64,000 bases of DNA from Thunnus maccoyii (lineage: Eukaryota > Chordata > Actinopteri > Scombriformes > Scombridae): the NCBI RefSeq assembly GCF_910596095.1, contig NC_056551.1, positions 15,207,501 through 15,271,500 on the forward strand. The letters run 5' to 3'. This document shows positions 48,298 through 62,329 of the stretch, one piece after another; positions within the stretch are counted from its first letter, which is position 1, and each line of letters opens with the position of its first letter. The position numbers and the translations under genes are program-made. Below the pieces are notes generated by a model. The model had not been told where the DNA came from, made no database searches, and saw only the letters and a program-made list of their open reading frames with translations.

Positions 48298-49513
48298 CCC
48301 AGCATCAAGTCAAAATGATTTTATTTTTCATAAGGCTGAACATTAAACATAATTGTGTACTAGAGTGCACAGCTAATTAGAGGAAAAGACCTTTAGCAAT
48401 TATTGCCCTGTTGCTGATGACTGTATGAAACCCTGAGTGCCATTTTTTAATTGAGGGTAATTACATAAACACAAACAGTCACGTCATTAAGTTTATTATT
48501 GACCCTCTTTGCAGGGTCACATTGTAAAACCACAGCAATTTAAAGCTGCTTCCTGCTGAAAATCATTTATGAAATCTAACACCAAACTGTACTTGAACGA
48601 AGGACACCGGTTTGTTTGGTTTGTGGGTAACAACTAGTTTGTGTAGTGTATTCAAAACATCCTCATACACAAAAGCAATGACACATTTTATTTCTTTATA
48701 AAAAAGTTTTATGAATTTTTTTTCCTCTATGCAGGCCAAAAGTATTTAGTGAAGCACTGTGAACAGCACCGTTAAAATTAATTGTTCTACATTCAAAACA
48801 ATCATCAAAGCACTCATACACAACTGAACTGTTAAACTTATCAGCCAAGTAGAAAATGTTAAATGTAAATACACATGAAAATAAAGTTTAAATGTGTGAA
48901 TGACCCTGGCAGAAGAGACGACATCATGGCCAAGTTTATGTACATAATTACAACATCTGACACTGAACTGTTTGTTTGGAGTGAAACGTAGAACAATAAA
49001 AATCATTCCCCTGTGATGAAAAAAGAAAGTCTTTAGTCAGAAAGATTTACCAAGTGTATTCATATCAATATATCCCCAAATCAATCATTATTAAGTGCAT
49101 TTTCCATATAAGAAAACTGACTTGTAAAATTCAGAGCAAGAAGTCTGATTTCATGTTCTTATAAACACATGTAACTCAAATATCCTGTCATTTTTATCTG
49201 ACACAGCTGTTTGCACACAATGCAAACTACCAACTGTGTCTTGCTTTTGAAAGTCGTATTACAGCATAATGTTTAGACTTTAGAACAAAATGCATTAAAT
49301 AAGTTATAAAACTTGTCTGTTCGGCCTCCCTCGTCTTTACGGTCATCATACTTTCACTGTCCCTTAACACAGCGCACACCAGGCTGTCACACAACAGACT
49401 AAATAGGAGAAAAAGAGGCAAACTGTGCTGTGGAAGAGGCCTTTTTCACAGCACACATTTTGAAAAGCACAGGTGTTACTAATAACATTAACAAGGCCTC
49501 AGTTCTATTCAGG

Positions 49514-49543
49514 TGTCCCAGTAAGTCATGACTTACTGGGACA
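49514..49543. repeat. Perfect 30-base palindrome
   Basis: The half-site TGTCCCAGTAAGTCA is followed immediately by its exact reverse complement, with no spacer. It lies 224 bases beyond the NUP155 stop codon, so it is probably within the NUP155 3' UTR. Confidence 0.95.
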
Positions 49544-49766
49544 GTGAGCCAGCATGCACAATACCAGGATCCTGAAACCAGTTATCTTAAGAATTTTCCT
49601 ACTGTAACATGTCAAAATGCATTTGGTGAAAAAAGGCCTGTACAAAGATCAATGTGCTGTGCTTGCCGATAATCACACTTTTAATCAGCTGTTTAATTAA
49701 GGCAACAGTGGAAGATCCAGAGGTCACCTGTCCGTTGTCCTGATGAAAAAAACATTACTAGCGACA

Positions 49767-52700
49767 TCAGTGGAGTTTGTCCAGCTTCGACTGCAGCGAC
49801 TTGAAGTTGCCGATAGTCTGTTGAAGGGCCGAGTTGGGGCTCAGAGACTGCAGCTCCACAAGGTATCCACAGATGTTATCCAGACACACGTTAGTGAATC
49901 GGCGCCTAAAACGGAGGGATAGCAAACAACTTTACTGAAGGTTTATTGCAGGTTTTGATAGTTTCAGACTGGGCACCTTGCTCTGAGCTCACTGGTTTCA
50001 CTTTATCAACTTTCACACAGATTTAATGTCCAGTTATTGTGTTTCACGATTAAAAACAAACAAACAAAAAAACAGCAGTTTATGTTAAACAAGGACCCCC
50101 TGTGACTAGTCGTTTTGACCCAAAGCTATCTGACCTCACAGAGAGAAAATTATGACATAAAAACCATCAAGCTTGGACAAAATTAAGCGAAATAAGGTTT
50201 TGTATTAGTTTCTGTCATTAATGTGTCTTTGACACCCTGAATGTAGCTGCTGTTGACAGTCATGTGTAGCTTGCCAGCACTAAAGTGATTGACAGACATT
50301 ATGTGTGGCCCAGGAACAGCTAAAAAGCCAATCACTGCATTGTCAATTATAATATTGCTGCTCTCATTGCAGATTCAAACCTATTTCATATTCACTTCTT
50401 TTTTTGTTTTATTTGTTTTTTGTTCCCTTTTACATTGAATTTTATTACAATATTGTTTTGCATTATGATGTAATGTTTACTTGTGTGGAACATGGGAAGA
50501 GTAGTTGATACCTTGATATTGGCTAACGGGGATCCCGATAAATAAATAAAATATTTTCTTTTTAATTACATGTATTTTACATAAAGCTACGTGTAGTCAC
50601 AATAAAACATTTTTGAAAAAGATCAGTAACTCAAATTTATCATCAGGCCTGTTCAAAAAGACTGTGTAGAGTATTTCAGGTGGAAATTATCTCCAAAATG
50701 CAGTTTGAACCTTCTGCCTTTGATACTGCTACTCCAAATGTTCTCTGTTATCATCATACTGATTATGTTATTTAAGCAGTTTTCATTCAACACCACAGTT
50801 TACAATTACAGTTTAGGATTTTATCTAGAGACACTTTGGTAGGCATTAGTTGTCAAAGGGATTTTAACCAAGGACCTTATACTTGTGCTAATGTCTCTGT
50901 CAAAACAAAGCCAACACTGCAGTGCCCACTACAGGCCGGTGGCTGAACAGCTACTCAGACAGTGATTACCTGTCATAGGTTGGTACTCTGCTGGGGTCAT
51001 CCACGTATCCTAACAGAAGCACGTGGATACACTCCACCAAGTGCAGAGGTTTCTTCAGCCGCTGCCAGCAGGGATCCTACAGGTGAAAAGGCAACAAGGC
51101 AGGTTGATGGATTAGATGAGACAACTTAGTCCTCATCATAAAAGCTTTAACAAAGCTAATGTATTGATGAAACATGATATTCTATCTGTACCCGAGTTTT
51201 GAAGAGCTGGTCATAGACCTCCAAAAGACGTGGCAACTGTACCCCAATCTCCTGCATGGTGCAGGTGACAAAGCCTACGTCCCAGTTCAGCCGACACACC
51301 TCCTGCTCCAGAAACTTCACTAAGAACTCTGAAATCACCAGAAACATCAACCCTTGTTAGCACTGCATACTCACCAATATGTTAATTACTGAGGAAAATA
51401 TGTTTTGAGTCGGACATAATTGATTCAGAGCATGCGTGCAAAGATGTATATAAAATGAATCAGTGTCTCCACGGAGCAGACAAGTTTGAACAGGCTGATT
51501 GTAATAGGAGGAAAATTTAGCAGTCACCTAGAGCACCTGCATGACCCTACAGACCTGCACCACAGAGACATACTTACATCAATTATACAAAAGGGAAATA
51601 TAATTATATTACTGTTAACAGAACCGTAAACAGCAAGCTGGAAAATCCTACAGAGGGGAAAACGGAGCATAATTGCAGGAAGGTATGAATGCTTACCAAG
51701 AGGGAAATATCTTGGCGTTCCGGCGTAAATCTTTCCCAGCGATACCAGTTTCAAACTGAGGGATCTCATCCTGTCTGCTGGACTCATGACCACTGTGTCT
51801 CCCAGTTCTAAGAGACAAGATGCTAAACAATCAGCACTAAAATCCAAATGTGCATTATTTTAAAAAAAAAAACAACAACACATTTTTGCAGTGGTAGTTG
51901 GCATTTCACTTGCCTTTCTCCATGATTTCCTGCCACAGAGAGTGCACTAGGATTGGGTCAGAGTGTCCTGCGCAGTGAATGATGGCCAGCTTGCACTCAG
52001 ACAGTTTAAAATGGTCAGCAAACTCCCCGTAGAGCTACACAAGAGAAAATAAGTGTTAACAAATTGTTCCCTGTTACTATAAAAAAATCTTTAAAAAAAA
52101 CAAAAGAAACCCCAGCTATTAATAATCTATAAGTCCTGATGCCGCCTGTTACCTTGGTGATGTCCATGAGCTCTGAGTCCAACTGAGAGATGACATTTTT
52201 CACTGAGGGATGATGGGAGTACTGTCTGATCAGGGTCTCCTGAATCTGGACTTGGATACGCACAAGCTAGGAGGAAGGCAAAGGAAGGAATTCTTAATTT
52301 CATATGTGAATCACACCTAGTTTTCTCTTCACTGTGATCGCCGCCACACACACATACCTCCATCTTTTCTTCTAGTTCATGAAGGAACTCTCCATCTGAT
52401 GCCTGAGCTGAGATGCAGGAGGAACTCTTAGCGGAGAGGATGGCTCGGGCGATATACTCCAAACGCTGCTTCAGAGAGATCTCAGTGCTGAATGTGCAGA
52501 GAACAGCATGATTGTTTATTATGTTCATTGAAAAAAACTATTAGTAATTATAATACTGAATCAAACAATACTAGAAAGAAAAAGAGTGGTGAGACCATGT
52601 GGTAACAAAGGTTTTCTGGAGGAGACAGTGTTGGTATGAACAGTCTTGTTCATAAACTTTGGATATATGTTAAGTGAAAATATTCTAAGAATGAAATTTA

Positions 52701-55700
52701 CTGTCCTGTTATTGTGTGTACAAACCTGTGCATGTCAGCGAGGCGGGCCAATACATGAGCTGCCTTGCCAAAGTTACGGTTCTTCTCATAGTAGCGCCAC
52801 AGCAGGTCCATATTGTGCACTTTACTCTGATCCTGTTTGATCATGTGCATCAGATGTTCCTCTAAGTACGGAGAATTCACCTGGACAACAGAGGACATAT
52901 GAAATCTGTCTTTATTTTGCATCTTAAAATGCAAACATCAGGGAAAATAAAGTCAATACCACAAACCTGAGTGATAAGAATACAATTTGCAGTGAAACAC
53001 TATATTTTAAGGGTGAAAATATGCTTAAAAATAACTAGTTTATATGACATGTTGTCTGACCACATTTGAAGGGAAAAGTGTTAATAGCTGTTCCAAATGC
53101 CTAGTCTTAAAGGTTGGGTGAAAAGCCTGCCATTATAGGGAGAGACGAGACATGATAATCACAACGGTGATAACAATCTTCCAGACAATTTGTCCTCAAA
53201 GGCATTTACTGTTGCACTGGGGTTGTTCACGCAAAAGGTGAGTAATTATGTGAGAATTTAAAAAGGGCCGTTAATAGAGATGTTAAAATCCTGACTACTT
53301 CCTCACCTCTGTACACCAAAGGGGTCGTTATAGTGGGTTCTGGGAAGTTAAAGAAATTGTCTGACTCATTCTTGCCGATTCTAATGCCGGAGAGGAGTGG
53401 GGGGGGTTTAAGACACTGTTTGATCATCTGATTTGACTGAAGCATACTGACCCCACAGCAGTTACTTTTATTACCCTGAGGGTACTACTTTTTCTACAAA
53501 GTCTCTCCTCTCACTTTTGGGTGTGAGAGGCCATAAAATCTGAATTAAAAATCAGTTAAAACTGGTGTGCTGGATTTACAAAACTGTATTTTTCTCTACA
53601 AAAAAGAAAACAATGAAAATAATAAGCCTTCGATATAGAATCTGCACAGACATGAATTACAATAAGATGGTAGTTTCAAGTGAAAACATAAAAACAAAAG
53701 CTTGGACACACTACCTCTAGCAGCTTGTCAGTCAGGTCGGCCTGGATCAGCCAGTTGTACAGAGCGATGTGAAACAGCTCGTCCTGAGACCTCTGGGCCA
53801 GACCGAGCATCTGCTCAAACTACAAGAGAGACAACAGATTTTCATTATGAATGCAGATCATATACACTGCTGTAGCAAGAAATATGCATCAACTGTCCCC
53901 TTCTCACTCACGTGGGCTGTAGCTTCTTCGTTACTGAGCATGTTAGGGTCAGAGGTCATGACAGGAGGCCCAGGCTGCTTTGGGACACTGGGGGACTGAG
54001 GTGCAGCCTTGCTCTGGTTCACCAGCTCCTGCATGGTGTCCGTGATGCACTTATAACATGAAAGTCTGGAGTGAAGAGAGGAGGGGTGAAAAACCTTGGT
54101 GACAACCAGCTACAATAGCAGATGATTGATGATGGATTCTTATGCTGCAATACTTTCTTGCGTTACCTTTCCTGGAAGGCCTGCTGTCCCACTCGGTCCT
54201 CCTCAGGCTCTCCGTTCTTGTAGAAGTGGGGCCCCAGTCTCTGTGGATCCTTCTTGTCTGCTGCTGTGAGACACAACTCAAGGACTCCCTCGTAGAAACG
54301 CACTGAAACGGTTCAACAGCATTAGTAAACATACCAACTATATGAGCAGAGAAAGTGGAGGCGTCTTGTGAATCGCTACCTTGTCTGTACTGGGAGCAGA
54401 CGAGCGGCAGGTCTGTGTGTTGGCTGATTTGTTGGTAGAGCCGTAGAGACTCTCTCAGTGTTCTTTCTTTATCTACTTTATTCTGGATCTGTTTGGAGCT
54501 CTGCAGCAACTCATTAGCCTGAGTGGGAGACAAAAGCAGCAAATTCAGTATTGAGACACATGAATCACTGAGGCAGAATCAATACCTTTTAACGTCCTTG
54601 TTGCCCCAATAATTATCCTTAGGAAATACAAGAAATGTGAAAAAGGTGCATCAATAAAGTACAATAAAAAACCCTGAAGCTGTAATAAAGACTGACACAT
54701 TTAACCATATCTAGTACCTTTTAAGGTTTTAAGATATTTGAGCTTAGAATATTATAAGAACTTTTAAGGACCCACAAACACCATCTGTCTGTGTGTACCG
54801 TATGTACCTTGGAGCAAACGCTGTCATCACTGCTGTACAGCAGGGGGCAGATGTCCCGCAGGTGATTGCTGATAGCATCCACAGAGGCATTATCTTTGAT
54901 GTAGACGTTAATGAGTGCTGTGACGAGCGCCCCAGACAGCTCTTTGCCCTGGATCACTACATCCTTAAAACTTGCTCCCTTCATCTGCTCTTGAAACTCC
55001 TACAAACACAGGAAAAAAAAGTGGCAATTAGTGCTCCCGGAACAAAAGAGAGCTCACAATGTACACCAGGTTTTTAGCTGAAAATGGGGTTATTACGTTC
55101 AGGGAGGCACATGGATGAACACTGCAGTGATGATGTATGAGCATCTGTTCGTGATGCCGGAGAAGTGTTGTGCACACACGTACCTTTGGCAGTTCAGACA
55201 TAATGAGGCTGAACTGATGATCACAGAGGAGCTTCCAGAGAGCCAGAGTCTGATAGGAGCGATGCACTAACTGCTGGATGCCCTGCAGGGACACTTTCTC
55301 ATAGACCTGAGCCTTGGCTGGATACAGGTAGAGGCAGAGAGGGAAGCAGAGTCACACAAATTAGAACGTATAAAGATATCAGGTGTAAAATAATCATAAT
55401 GAATAATGGATGAACATAAAGCCAGTCCTTTTTGTTGGTACATCGAATATCTATATATGCTTTATTCATTTAGATTAAAAATATCATTGATGTTATTCAT
55501 ATAAAAGATTATCTTGACACAATTGAGGACAACGTGGACACTGCATTCATAACTCACTGTGATATTTCCTCTGAAGCTCTTGCTGGACCTGCTGAGAGCT
55601 GGCACCATCAGGACGCATAAATCCCAGCAGCCTTTGCTGCAGGTTTGCTGGGGAGCTGAAGCTAACAGGGAGCAGAGCAGATGTTATTCAGGAGGGGATG

Positions 55701-57216
55701 GGAAACAAGACTTGGATACAGTAGAGAGATTATACAGATCTGGATCCTGTTTTTGCAGGTTCCGTTTTCATGCTTCTAAACTGCCCTCTACAGACTGAAA
55801 TATTCATGCTCACAGCCCAACAGCTGATGTCACGGCAGGTGTTTTGCAGTTGATAAAACATTTTACTTTGAAAAATTGAAGGTGGCATTATTGAGCAGTG
55901 TGTGAGCAGTAATGAAATATGGAGCAGCAGCAGCAATGTTTGGTTCCTTGTGATTCAGTGATGATTGTAGATTTACTCTTTTAACCTGTAGCCAGCCTAT
56001 TTAGGAAAGATGTGCTAATAGAATTTATTCATCCATCAACACACCGATTATTTCAATATAAGAATAAGCAAGCAGAGAAGGAGCTCTTACCTTGCACCGC
56101 CAAGAGAGGATGGACTGAACTGAGAGTTTTTATCAAGAAACTCCCGCAAACCACTGAGCTGCAGAAGGACCGACTCCAGATCGAATGAACCAACGCTGCT
56201 TTCCAGCTGTAGGGATGATATTAAAAAAAGCACTGACTAACCACTACTAGCATCATTCTAAAAACATATGACCACTTTTAAACTGTTGTAAATAGATACT
56301 TGCTGTTATTATCATACTTACAATACTGACAGTCTGATTTCCTTTGCTAATGGTTTTCTCAACAGCAAGGCTCCCATCCCAAATATTTCTGTTAGAGTTA
56401 GGTCAGAAGAAAACAGGAGAGAAGAATCTTTCAGTATGGACGGCTTTGACTGAACCCAAACCCACATAATGAGGCTCTCACTGAGAAAAACACATTCAAA
56501 ATATGTCAAATGTGATAAATGCTAACAGGATTTACTGACCCAAGAATGCGAGCAAAGTAGATGCAGATACCGTTGTGTTTCCCTGAGAAAATCACCTCTG
56601 GGCCAGCTGACATGGGTGTCATGGGGGCAGACCCAGAGGGCATTGGTGTGAAAGGAGTAGCCAAAGCTGGAGGCATGATGCCTGGTGGGGAGGATAACAG
56701 AAATTATAATAGTTTAAACATGTATTTTATGACAGTTTTGTCAAATGTGATGCCCGAGATGTTTTAATATTACATTTTATTGATATATCCAACGTAAGAT
56801 GTCACAGGAGTTTAAGCCGTCAAGTTTATTTGTACCTCCTCACACACACACACACACACACACACATACATTCACAGGAGTGGACAGTATCTAATGATCA
56901 TATACCTGGTGCTGGAGAGCTCATCACAGGTCCTACAGTACTGGGAGATGTCATGGCTGCAGGGAATCTCATCTGTGCTTCTCCTCCATATCTGATCACA
57001 ACATTAACAGAGGACCTGTTTTTAGTTTGTGTACAGTGTGAATATGTGTTGATCTGTCCATATAAACATATAAACAGTGTTATCTGACCTGAAGAAGGCT
57101 CTGGTGGCCCACTGTGAAACCTCTCTGTCACAAGCAGCGATGGAACAAGCCAGGATCAACGCTGTGGCACACGCCTGCTCCTCCTGTACAGAACACAGAA
57201 TCAAATCAAATAGATG

Positions 57217-57249
<33 letters not shown>

Positions 57250-60200
57250 CTTGCCTGCACACTGGTCTGAGGCTGCAGGCCATGATATGGGTATATATAA
57301 AATATTAGAATATCATGATTTGTACCCTGTGCAGCTTGTAGAAGCGTTCTATCTCTTCACTTTCTCCTCCAGCACAGCTCACCAGCAGGTGACGGAGCTG
57401 GTCTACTGGCCGCAGTTTCTGGAAGATGTGACTCCCCTACACAACAGCAAGAAGTCTACACTTAGTATGCAAAACTATGACAATGTTTTGTCACACTATA
57501 ACAAGACTGAGCACTGCTAGCGACACAGTAGCTACATGTGATGAGTCATGAAAGCACTTTTAACCTTTGCAGAAAGAAGGACAAACTTCTGTGGAGGGAC
57601 ATTGTGCTGCTGGACCACCACAGGTGAATCAGTGATGGGGATTTGTTCCTTGTTCAGAGGAGTAAAAATCTTGATTGGCCTCTCCTCATTAAGGGCACAA
57701 AGAGCCCAAGAGTGTCCATCGACATTAGACATCATCTGCAACACAACACAGAAGAAAGAGAAACATGATGTAGAGTTTCTATCAGCCATCAGTCATTTAG
57801 AATCTTAATAACTCCATGCTCTGTACTGTATATCAGTTGTTATGTAACATAGTGAGGAAAAATGCTAATGTTTCTGTGTTTCTGTCGAAACAGCACTTGC
57901 ATACAGAAGCTGCACTACAGAGGAGCACATAATGGAAACCTAAACTGACTGATCTGATCTACTTCCTTTACGTGTCTTGTGTGCTGACCTGAGTCTCCAT
58001 CAAGGGTTTTTTGAAGGGGAAGGAGTCATGGTTGATGCACCACAGAACTTCACTGTCCTCAGTCTCAGAAGCAGCCATTAAAAGAACACCTGCAACATTT
58101 AGACAAAGAAAAGACAAGAGAAAGTCATTAAAGGCAGATTCTGCATTCTTGCCAATTGTGGTCCTGTACATCAGCTGACCATAACACTACTTTGAATTTG
58201 ATGCCCATTGGGTTTGTCTGGTAAACAATTAAACTAAAGAGTAGCAGAGGATATATATATTTTTTTACCTTTGCTGTGTAGTGCCTTGTGCACCTTCGCA
58301 GGTTTCTGCAAGGTAGAAGATGCAGAAAACCCCGGAGGCAGACGGACATGAACCAAAGCTACCAGGCTTGGTCGAACTGCCACATGCTTCTGGTGTGGAG
58401 GGGAAAAAGGTGTAGTACTGAAGTAGAGACGCACACCTACAGAAACAGAACATGTACAGGCATAAATAAGGGAAAAAATGTTTCATGTTACCCTACATGT
58501 ATCCTACTATTCTGCTCATCTTCACTACTGTTTGGTCATCTTTACCTGCATGAGTGACAGCGAGCAGGTGACAGTCTGAAGACTCAGATCTGTCAATCAC
58601 AGAGATCTGGACAATAGGTTTGAAGACAGAACGATCAATTGTCCTGCAAAGGGAGGAGAGTTTCAAAGAGACAGAAAAAAAATAGTTTTTGTATTCTCCT
58701 AGGAGAATTAATGAGAAATGTGAAGGAAAAATGTTTGATGTTCAACAAACCCAGACATACCTGGCGATGTTTCCAGCAGCCGCAACAATGGTGCTCTGAG
58801 ACATTGTTGCCACACGACTCATCCCCTGCCCATCAGCACCCAGGTCATACACCTGAAAAACAGCCAAACTGTTAATTATTTCAGCACACTGACAATCACC
58901 ACAAATTTGTCAGTTTCCTTGCTTATCAGAAATTATGTGAAAGAGTGAAAAATTGATATATCTAAATAAACATCATACCTGCAGGACACCTTTCTCTGAG
59001 CGTGTGTAAAGTATGTTGCGGGAGTTGTCGACAGCAATCTGCATAATGGGGTCTGTAGAGCACAAGGACGACAAAAGTTAAGTTTAATCAGATCTAGAAC
59101 ATCTTTTCCCCCAAAAATGTGTCCCCTTTTCTTACCGTCTTCAGAGAAGGAGAACTGGAGCACAGAGGGGATGAGGAAGGACAGTGAGCTTTTGGAGTGG
59201 TTGATTTTTCTGCAGCGCTGGCTCAGCCAGCCTGCTTCAGCTTGGTAAGCTATCTCATAGAGGCAGCCGTCCTTTCCTGCCATAAAGATGCGACCCAGGT
59301 CTGTGGAAGTGATGGACTGGATGTAGGTGTTGTCTGTCGGGATTGAGAAGAGGGGGTCTGGAAGCAGCTGCATCCCTCCAGACATGCTGTCATTCAACCC
59401 TATGACAAAACAGAGACACACAAAAATGACCATAATAAATCAATACAAGTGTATATTATTAATAACACTGTTGGAAACAAATACACAAGTTCTGTCCATA
59501 TTCCATGCTGATTTTTATACAAGTAACAAGGCAATGCATTCATTTATGTATTGTAACATGATCCTCTGGGTTTGGGTGAAAATAGGTACATACAGAGACA
59601 AATATGCTCAAAACATGTTGAGTCTTTACTCATGATGACTTCACAGACTTTCACAGATTTCAAATGCAAAGGGGTATTTTATTTAGAAAACAAAATATAC
59701 ATTTTAGTCATCATGTACACGTTGGTACAGTAGCTGTCCTAAACTTGCATATTAGCGTTGCTAATGAATATCTGGTACTTGTTTGTACATGTTTGATTAT
59801 GTAAACATAAATGTATCTAATTTATTCCTGTGAACAGTCATATTTTGCATGCCTCCTGCAGCTTTAAAGCAGTTAGACAAATTTATTGTACAGCAACATA
59901 TGATTATTTTTAACAGGATACCCCAGCAGACTCTTAAGGCTAACATTTCAATTCATTTGAAAATAGAGAACCTTCAGAGGAAGATTATTTGCCGGCATCT
60001 ACAAAATCAAAAGTGAAAAGGGAACAACTCAAATGCAGTGTCGCTGTGATTGAGTTGCAGGAGAGACTCACCAGTTTGACCCTTGTGGAAGCTCAGCCCC
60101 AGAATCACTACATCCACAGAAGTGGCCAATACTAAGAGGTAGTGAATGTGTGGCTGTAAAATCCCTGGGAAGAGAAATACAAATAATAAACATTACTAGA

Positions 60201-62176
60201 ACAAAAGAAAAAATAAATTGAAGGGTAAGTTCAAGTGTTTCCACATACCTTGTTTAGGTTTCACAAGGCCGACTGCGAGAATAGTTTCAATAAGGCCGTC
60301 AAAGTAGATTACATCTCCTCTGCAAGGAATACAGCAGAAAATACATAACTGTCTTCATTTCAGGTTTGTCATCAAATGAAATTCACAATATTAAGCAAAA
60401 AATAAGAACATTAATAATACATTTAAATGCACTGTGAGTGTACTTTAGATGGTTACCTATACTGTTTATCATGGTCATTGTCAGCAAGTTCCACATAATC
60501 TAAATACTCACCCGTCTTCATAATTCCACATGAATAAGTCGTTGTCAATAGCAAGCCATGCTCGACAAAGCTCAGGAAACACTCCCATCATGCAGTTACA
60601 CTGCATATCTGTAAAACTGTTAAGTTGAAACTCATTACTTGGGTATGTCCTTTTGCTAAAAAGAAATCTATGTGTCAACTACAAAGACAGGAGCAATCAA
60701 CTTTGAATGTTCACTGTACATTTGATGGAAACCTTGGGGTCAATCTAAAGCACTGAGTTAGTTTTTCTAACAAAAGGATACAGCTGAACCGCTCCACCAG
60801 CTCCGGTGGCAGAGGGACTCTGCGGACTGCACTGAGCTCCGGGAGGTTTGGCACACTGAGTAAACCCGGTCCCTGGAGGGGATAGTCCATGTCCGACACA
60901 CCAGAGAGGGACGGCATATCTAACAACACAAACAACAAAAACACAGAGTCTGATTATGCACTATGCTCAGACTCAGCAGTTTGGTGCCAAATTTTGTATT
61001 TCAATCATATCACTATGTGAAATATGAAAGGGTAACACACAGTTGCAAGTTTATAAGGTACATCCAGCTATGACTAATGTAGTCTGATACAACAACACTG
61101 TAATAAATCTTATAGTCGTGAGGTTTATAATTTTCTGTTTTAGTTTAAACAGTTTTAGAGAGGCATTTCTAAAATTTAATAAATTCAGTCAGTCCATATT
61201 AATATAGACAGACTGTTTTCAATCAGTTGAAATATGTTCCACAGCACCAATATAACCTCAGATAGAAAGCTTGTTAACCATCTTGATTCTTCATTTTTAT
61301 ATGCCATTTACACACATTATGAACCATTTTTATCATACTATAGTCTATTCTGAAGGGAATTTATTTAGCAGCAGAAATATTTTGGCAGTCTGTACTTGTC
61401 TACATAACATGAACAACATTTCCATGTGAACACTTTCATCTTTGAGCTAGAAAACTGGTATTGTCAAGAGGGAAACAGATTTGTGAAAGACACCAGATTT
61501 GTGTAAATAAATTTGGGAAGTCTCTGGTCACCTCCTTTCACCATAGAGTGAAAAATTGACATGATTACATATCAGAGTCTTGTCATCACATGATGTGTGG
61601 GATTTTCATCAAAATATTTTGAATTAGTTTGCAGTTTTAAAGTTTCCTTTGAGCCATATCACATTGAAACATTTTGTCTGGGACTGAAAACCTCTCAGTT
61701 GTAATACAACCACATGATGTAGCTCTGACTGTAAATGCCTCTCTCCTTTCCACTATCACATAAGGTTACACATTACTAAGAATCACTTCTCACATCTTTC
61801 TTGTGTGCATATATTTGTGTAAACGACATTTGAAAGCACCAAGAGCGACTCAAATATCAGTATCAATGTTCTTGGTGAAAACCTTTTGCGATATTTGCTT
61901 TTATAAACATCGTCCAAACTCCTACTTTACACTACCATTTGTGGTTTGGCATGACAGCCTCAGTGTAAACAGAAACTTTTGACAGCTAATGTTTAGTCTA
62001 TCTCCCCTCAGCTCCATCTATCCCCATGACTTACTGTGAGAAGGGACGTTGAGCAGCTCTGACAGGTCAGGAAAGCAACGGTCATCCTGCAGGTGTCTGT
62101 CAATCAGACGGGAAGAGTTTTCCAGCGCTTCGGCGAGTGCAGCTGCCGGGCTGCTGGGTCCAGCACTGGACGGCAT
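49767..62176 (-). CDS. nup155: Nucleoporin NUP155, complete, 33 coding exons
   Basis: Inner-ring scaffold of the nuclear pore complex (yeast Nup157/Nup170 family). Exons: 62035-62176, 60782-60919, 60512-60608, 60249-60319, 60072-60164, 59136-59399, 58979-59052, 58761-58852, 58546-58643, 58269-58436, 57989-58089, 57565-57735, 57326-57436, 57089-57183, 56906-56991, 56540-56681, 56322-56388, 56091-56206, 55558-55661, 55184-55317, 54808-54999, 54380-54518, 54167-54302, 53912-54065, 53715-53819, 52726-52880, 52358-52487, 52153-52266, 51914-52034, 51697-51807, 51192-51328, 50970-51076, 49767-49905. Every phase closes, giving 1367 residues (human about 1391). The first 500 or so form the beta-propeller ([45 protein letters not shown]). 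The rest is the alpha-helical solenoid, to KLDKLH at the end. A Pro/Met-rich linker near residues 590-620 is shorter than in human. Confidence 0.97.
50400..50552 (+). mobile_element. LINE-type 3' tail in a NUP155 intron
   Basis: Ends GCTAACGGGGATCCCGATAA followed by AATAAATAAA, preceded by GAACATGGGAAGAGTAG. This type of ending is common for fish non-LTR elements. It sits in the intron between the last two NUP155 coding exons, in the opposite orientation to the gene. Confidence 0.55.
51908..51913 (-). other. nup155: Non-canonical GC splice donor in NUP155
   Basis: The exon 51914-52034 ends GAGAAAG and is followed by GCAAGT, not GT. Only this GC donor keeps the phase needed by the next exon ([10 protein letters not shown], starting at 51807). 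Using the nearby GTGAAA would shift the frame. AG|GCAAGT is the classic consensus of functional GC-AG introns. Confidence 0.85.
56841..56866. repeat. (CA)n microsatellite
   Basis: Thirteen CA units in a NUP155 intron, 40 bases from the exon at 56906-56991. Confidence 0.95.
57219..57247. repeat. (TG)n microsatellite
   Basis: Fourteen TG units in the short NUP155 intron between exons 57089-57183 and 57326-57436. On the gene strand it reads as CA. Confidence 0.95.
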
Positions 62177-62201
62177 GATTGGGCTCCCACCACTAACGTA
62201 T
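62177..62201 (-). other. nup155: NUP155 5' UTR segment after an upstream splice acceptor
   Basis: TTTCTCCTTAG lies just upstream of 62201, so the coding exon probably begins at 62201 with 25 untranslated bases before the ATG (A at -3). A good donor (CAT|GTAAGTTGG) at 62284-62285 would end a non-coding exon 1 reaching upstream from 62286. A second possible donor (TCGG|GTAAAG) at 62698-62699 would give a different leader. Confidence 0.5.
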
Positions 62202-62329
62202 CTAAGGAGAAAGCGGGTAGAAAGATAGCTGAGATGTCCTACATAAACAACGGACAGATACGCTGACAGCGTCAGACCAACTTACATGTTTCTAAGATTC
62301 AGCGCCTGGCCAACGTTAGCAAGCTAGCA

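Larger units (their letters stand above)
47044..49766. other. Tail-to-tail interval between the receptor and NUP155
   Basis: Holds the 3' UTRs of both genes and no other gene that I can see. A plus-strand AATAAA for the receptor lies at 48292-48297. Minus-strand AATAAA candidates for NUP155 are at about 48688 and 48322. A 30-base perfect palindrome lies at 49514-49543. Confidence 0.6.
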
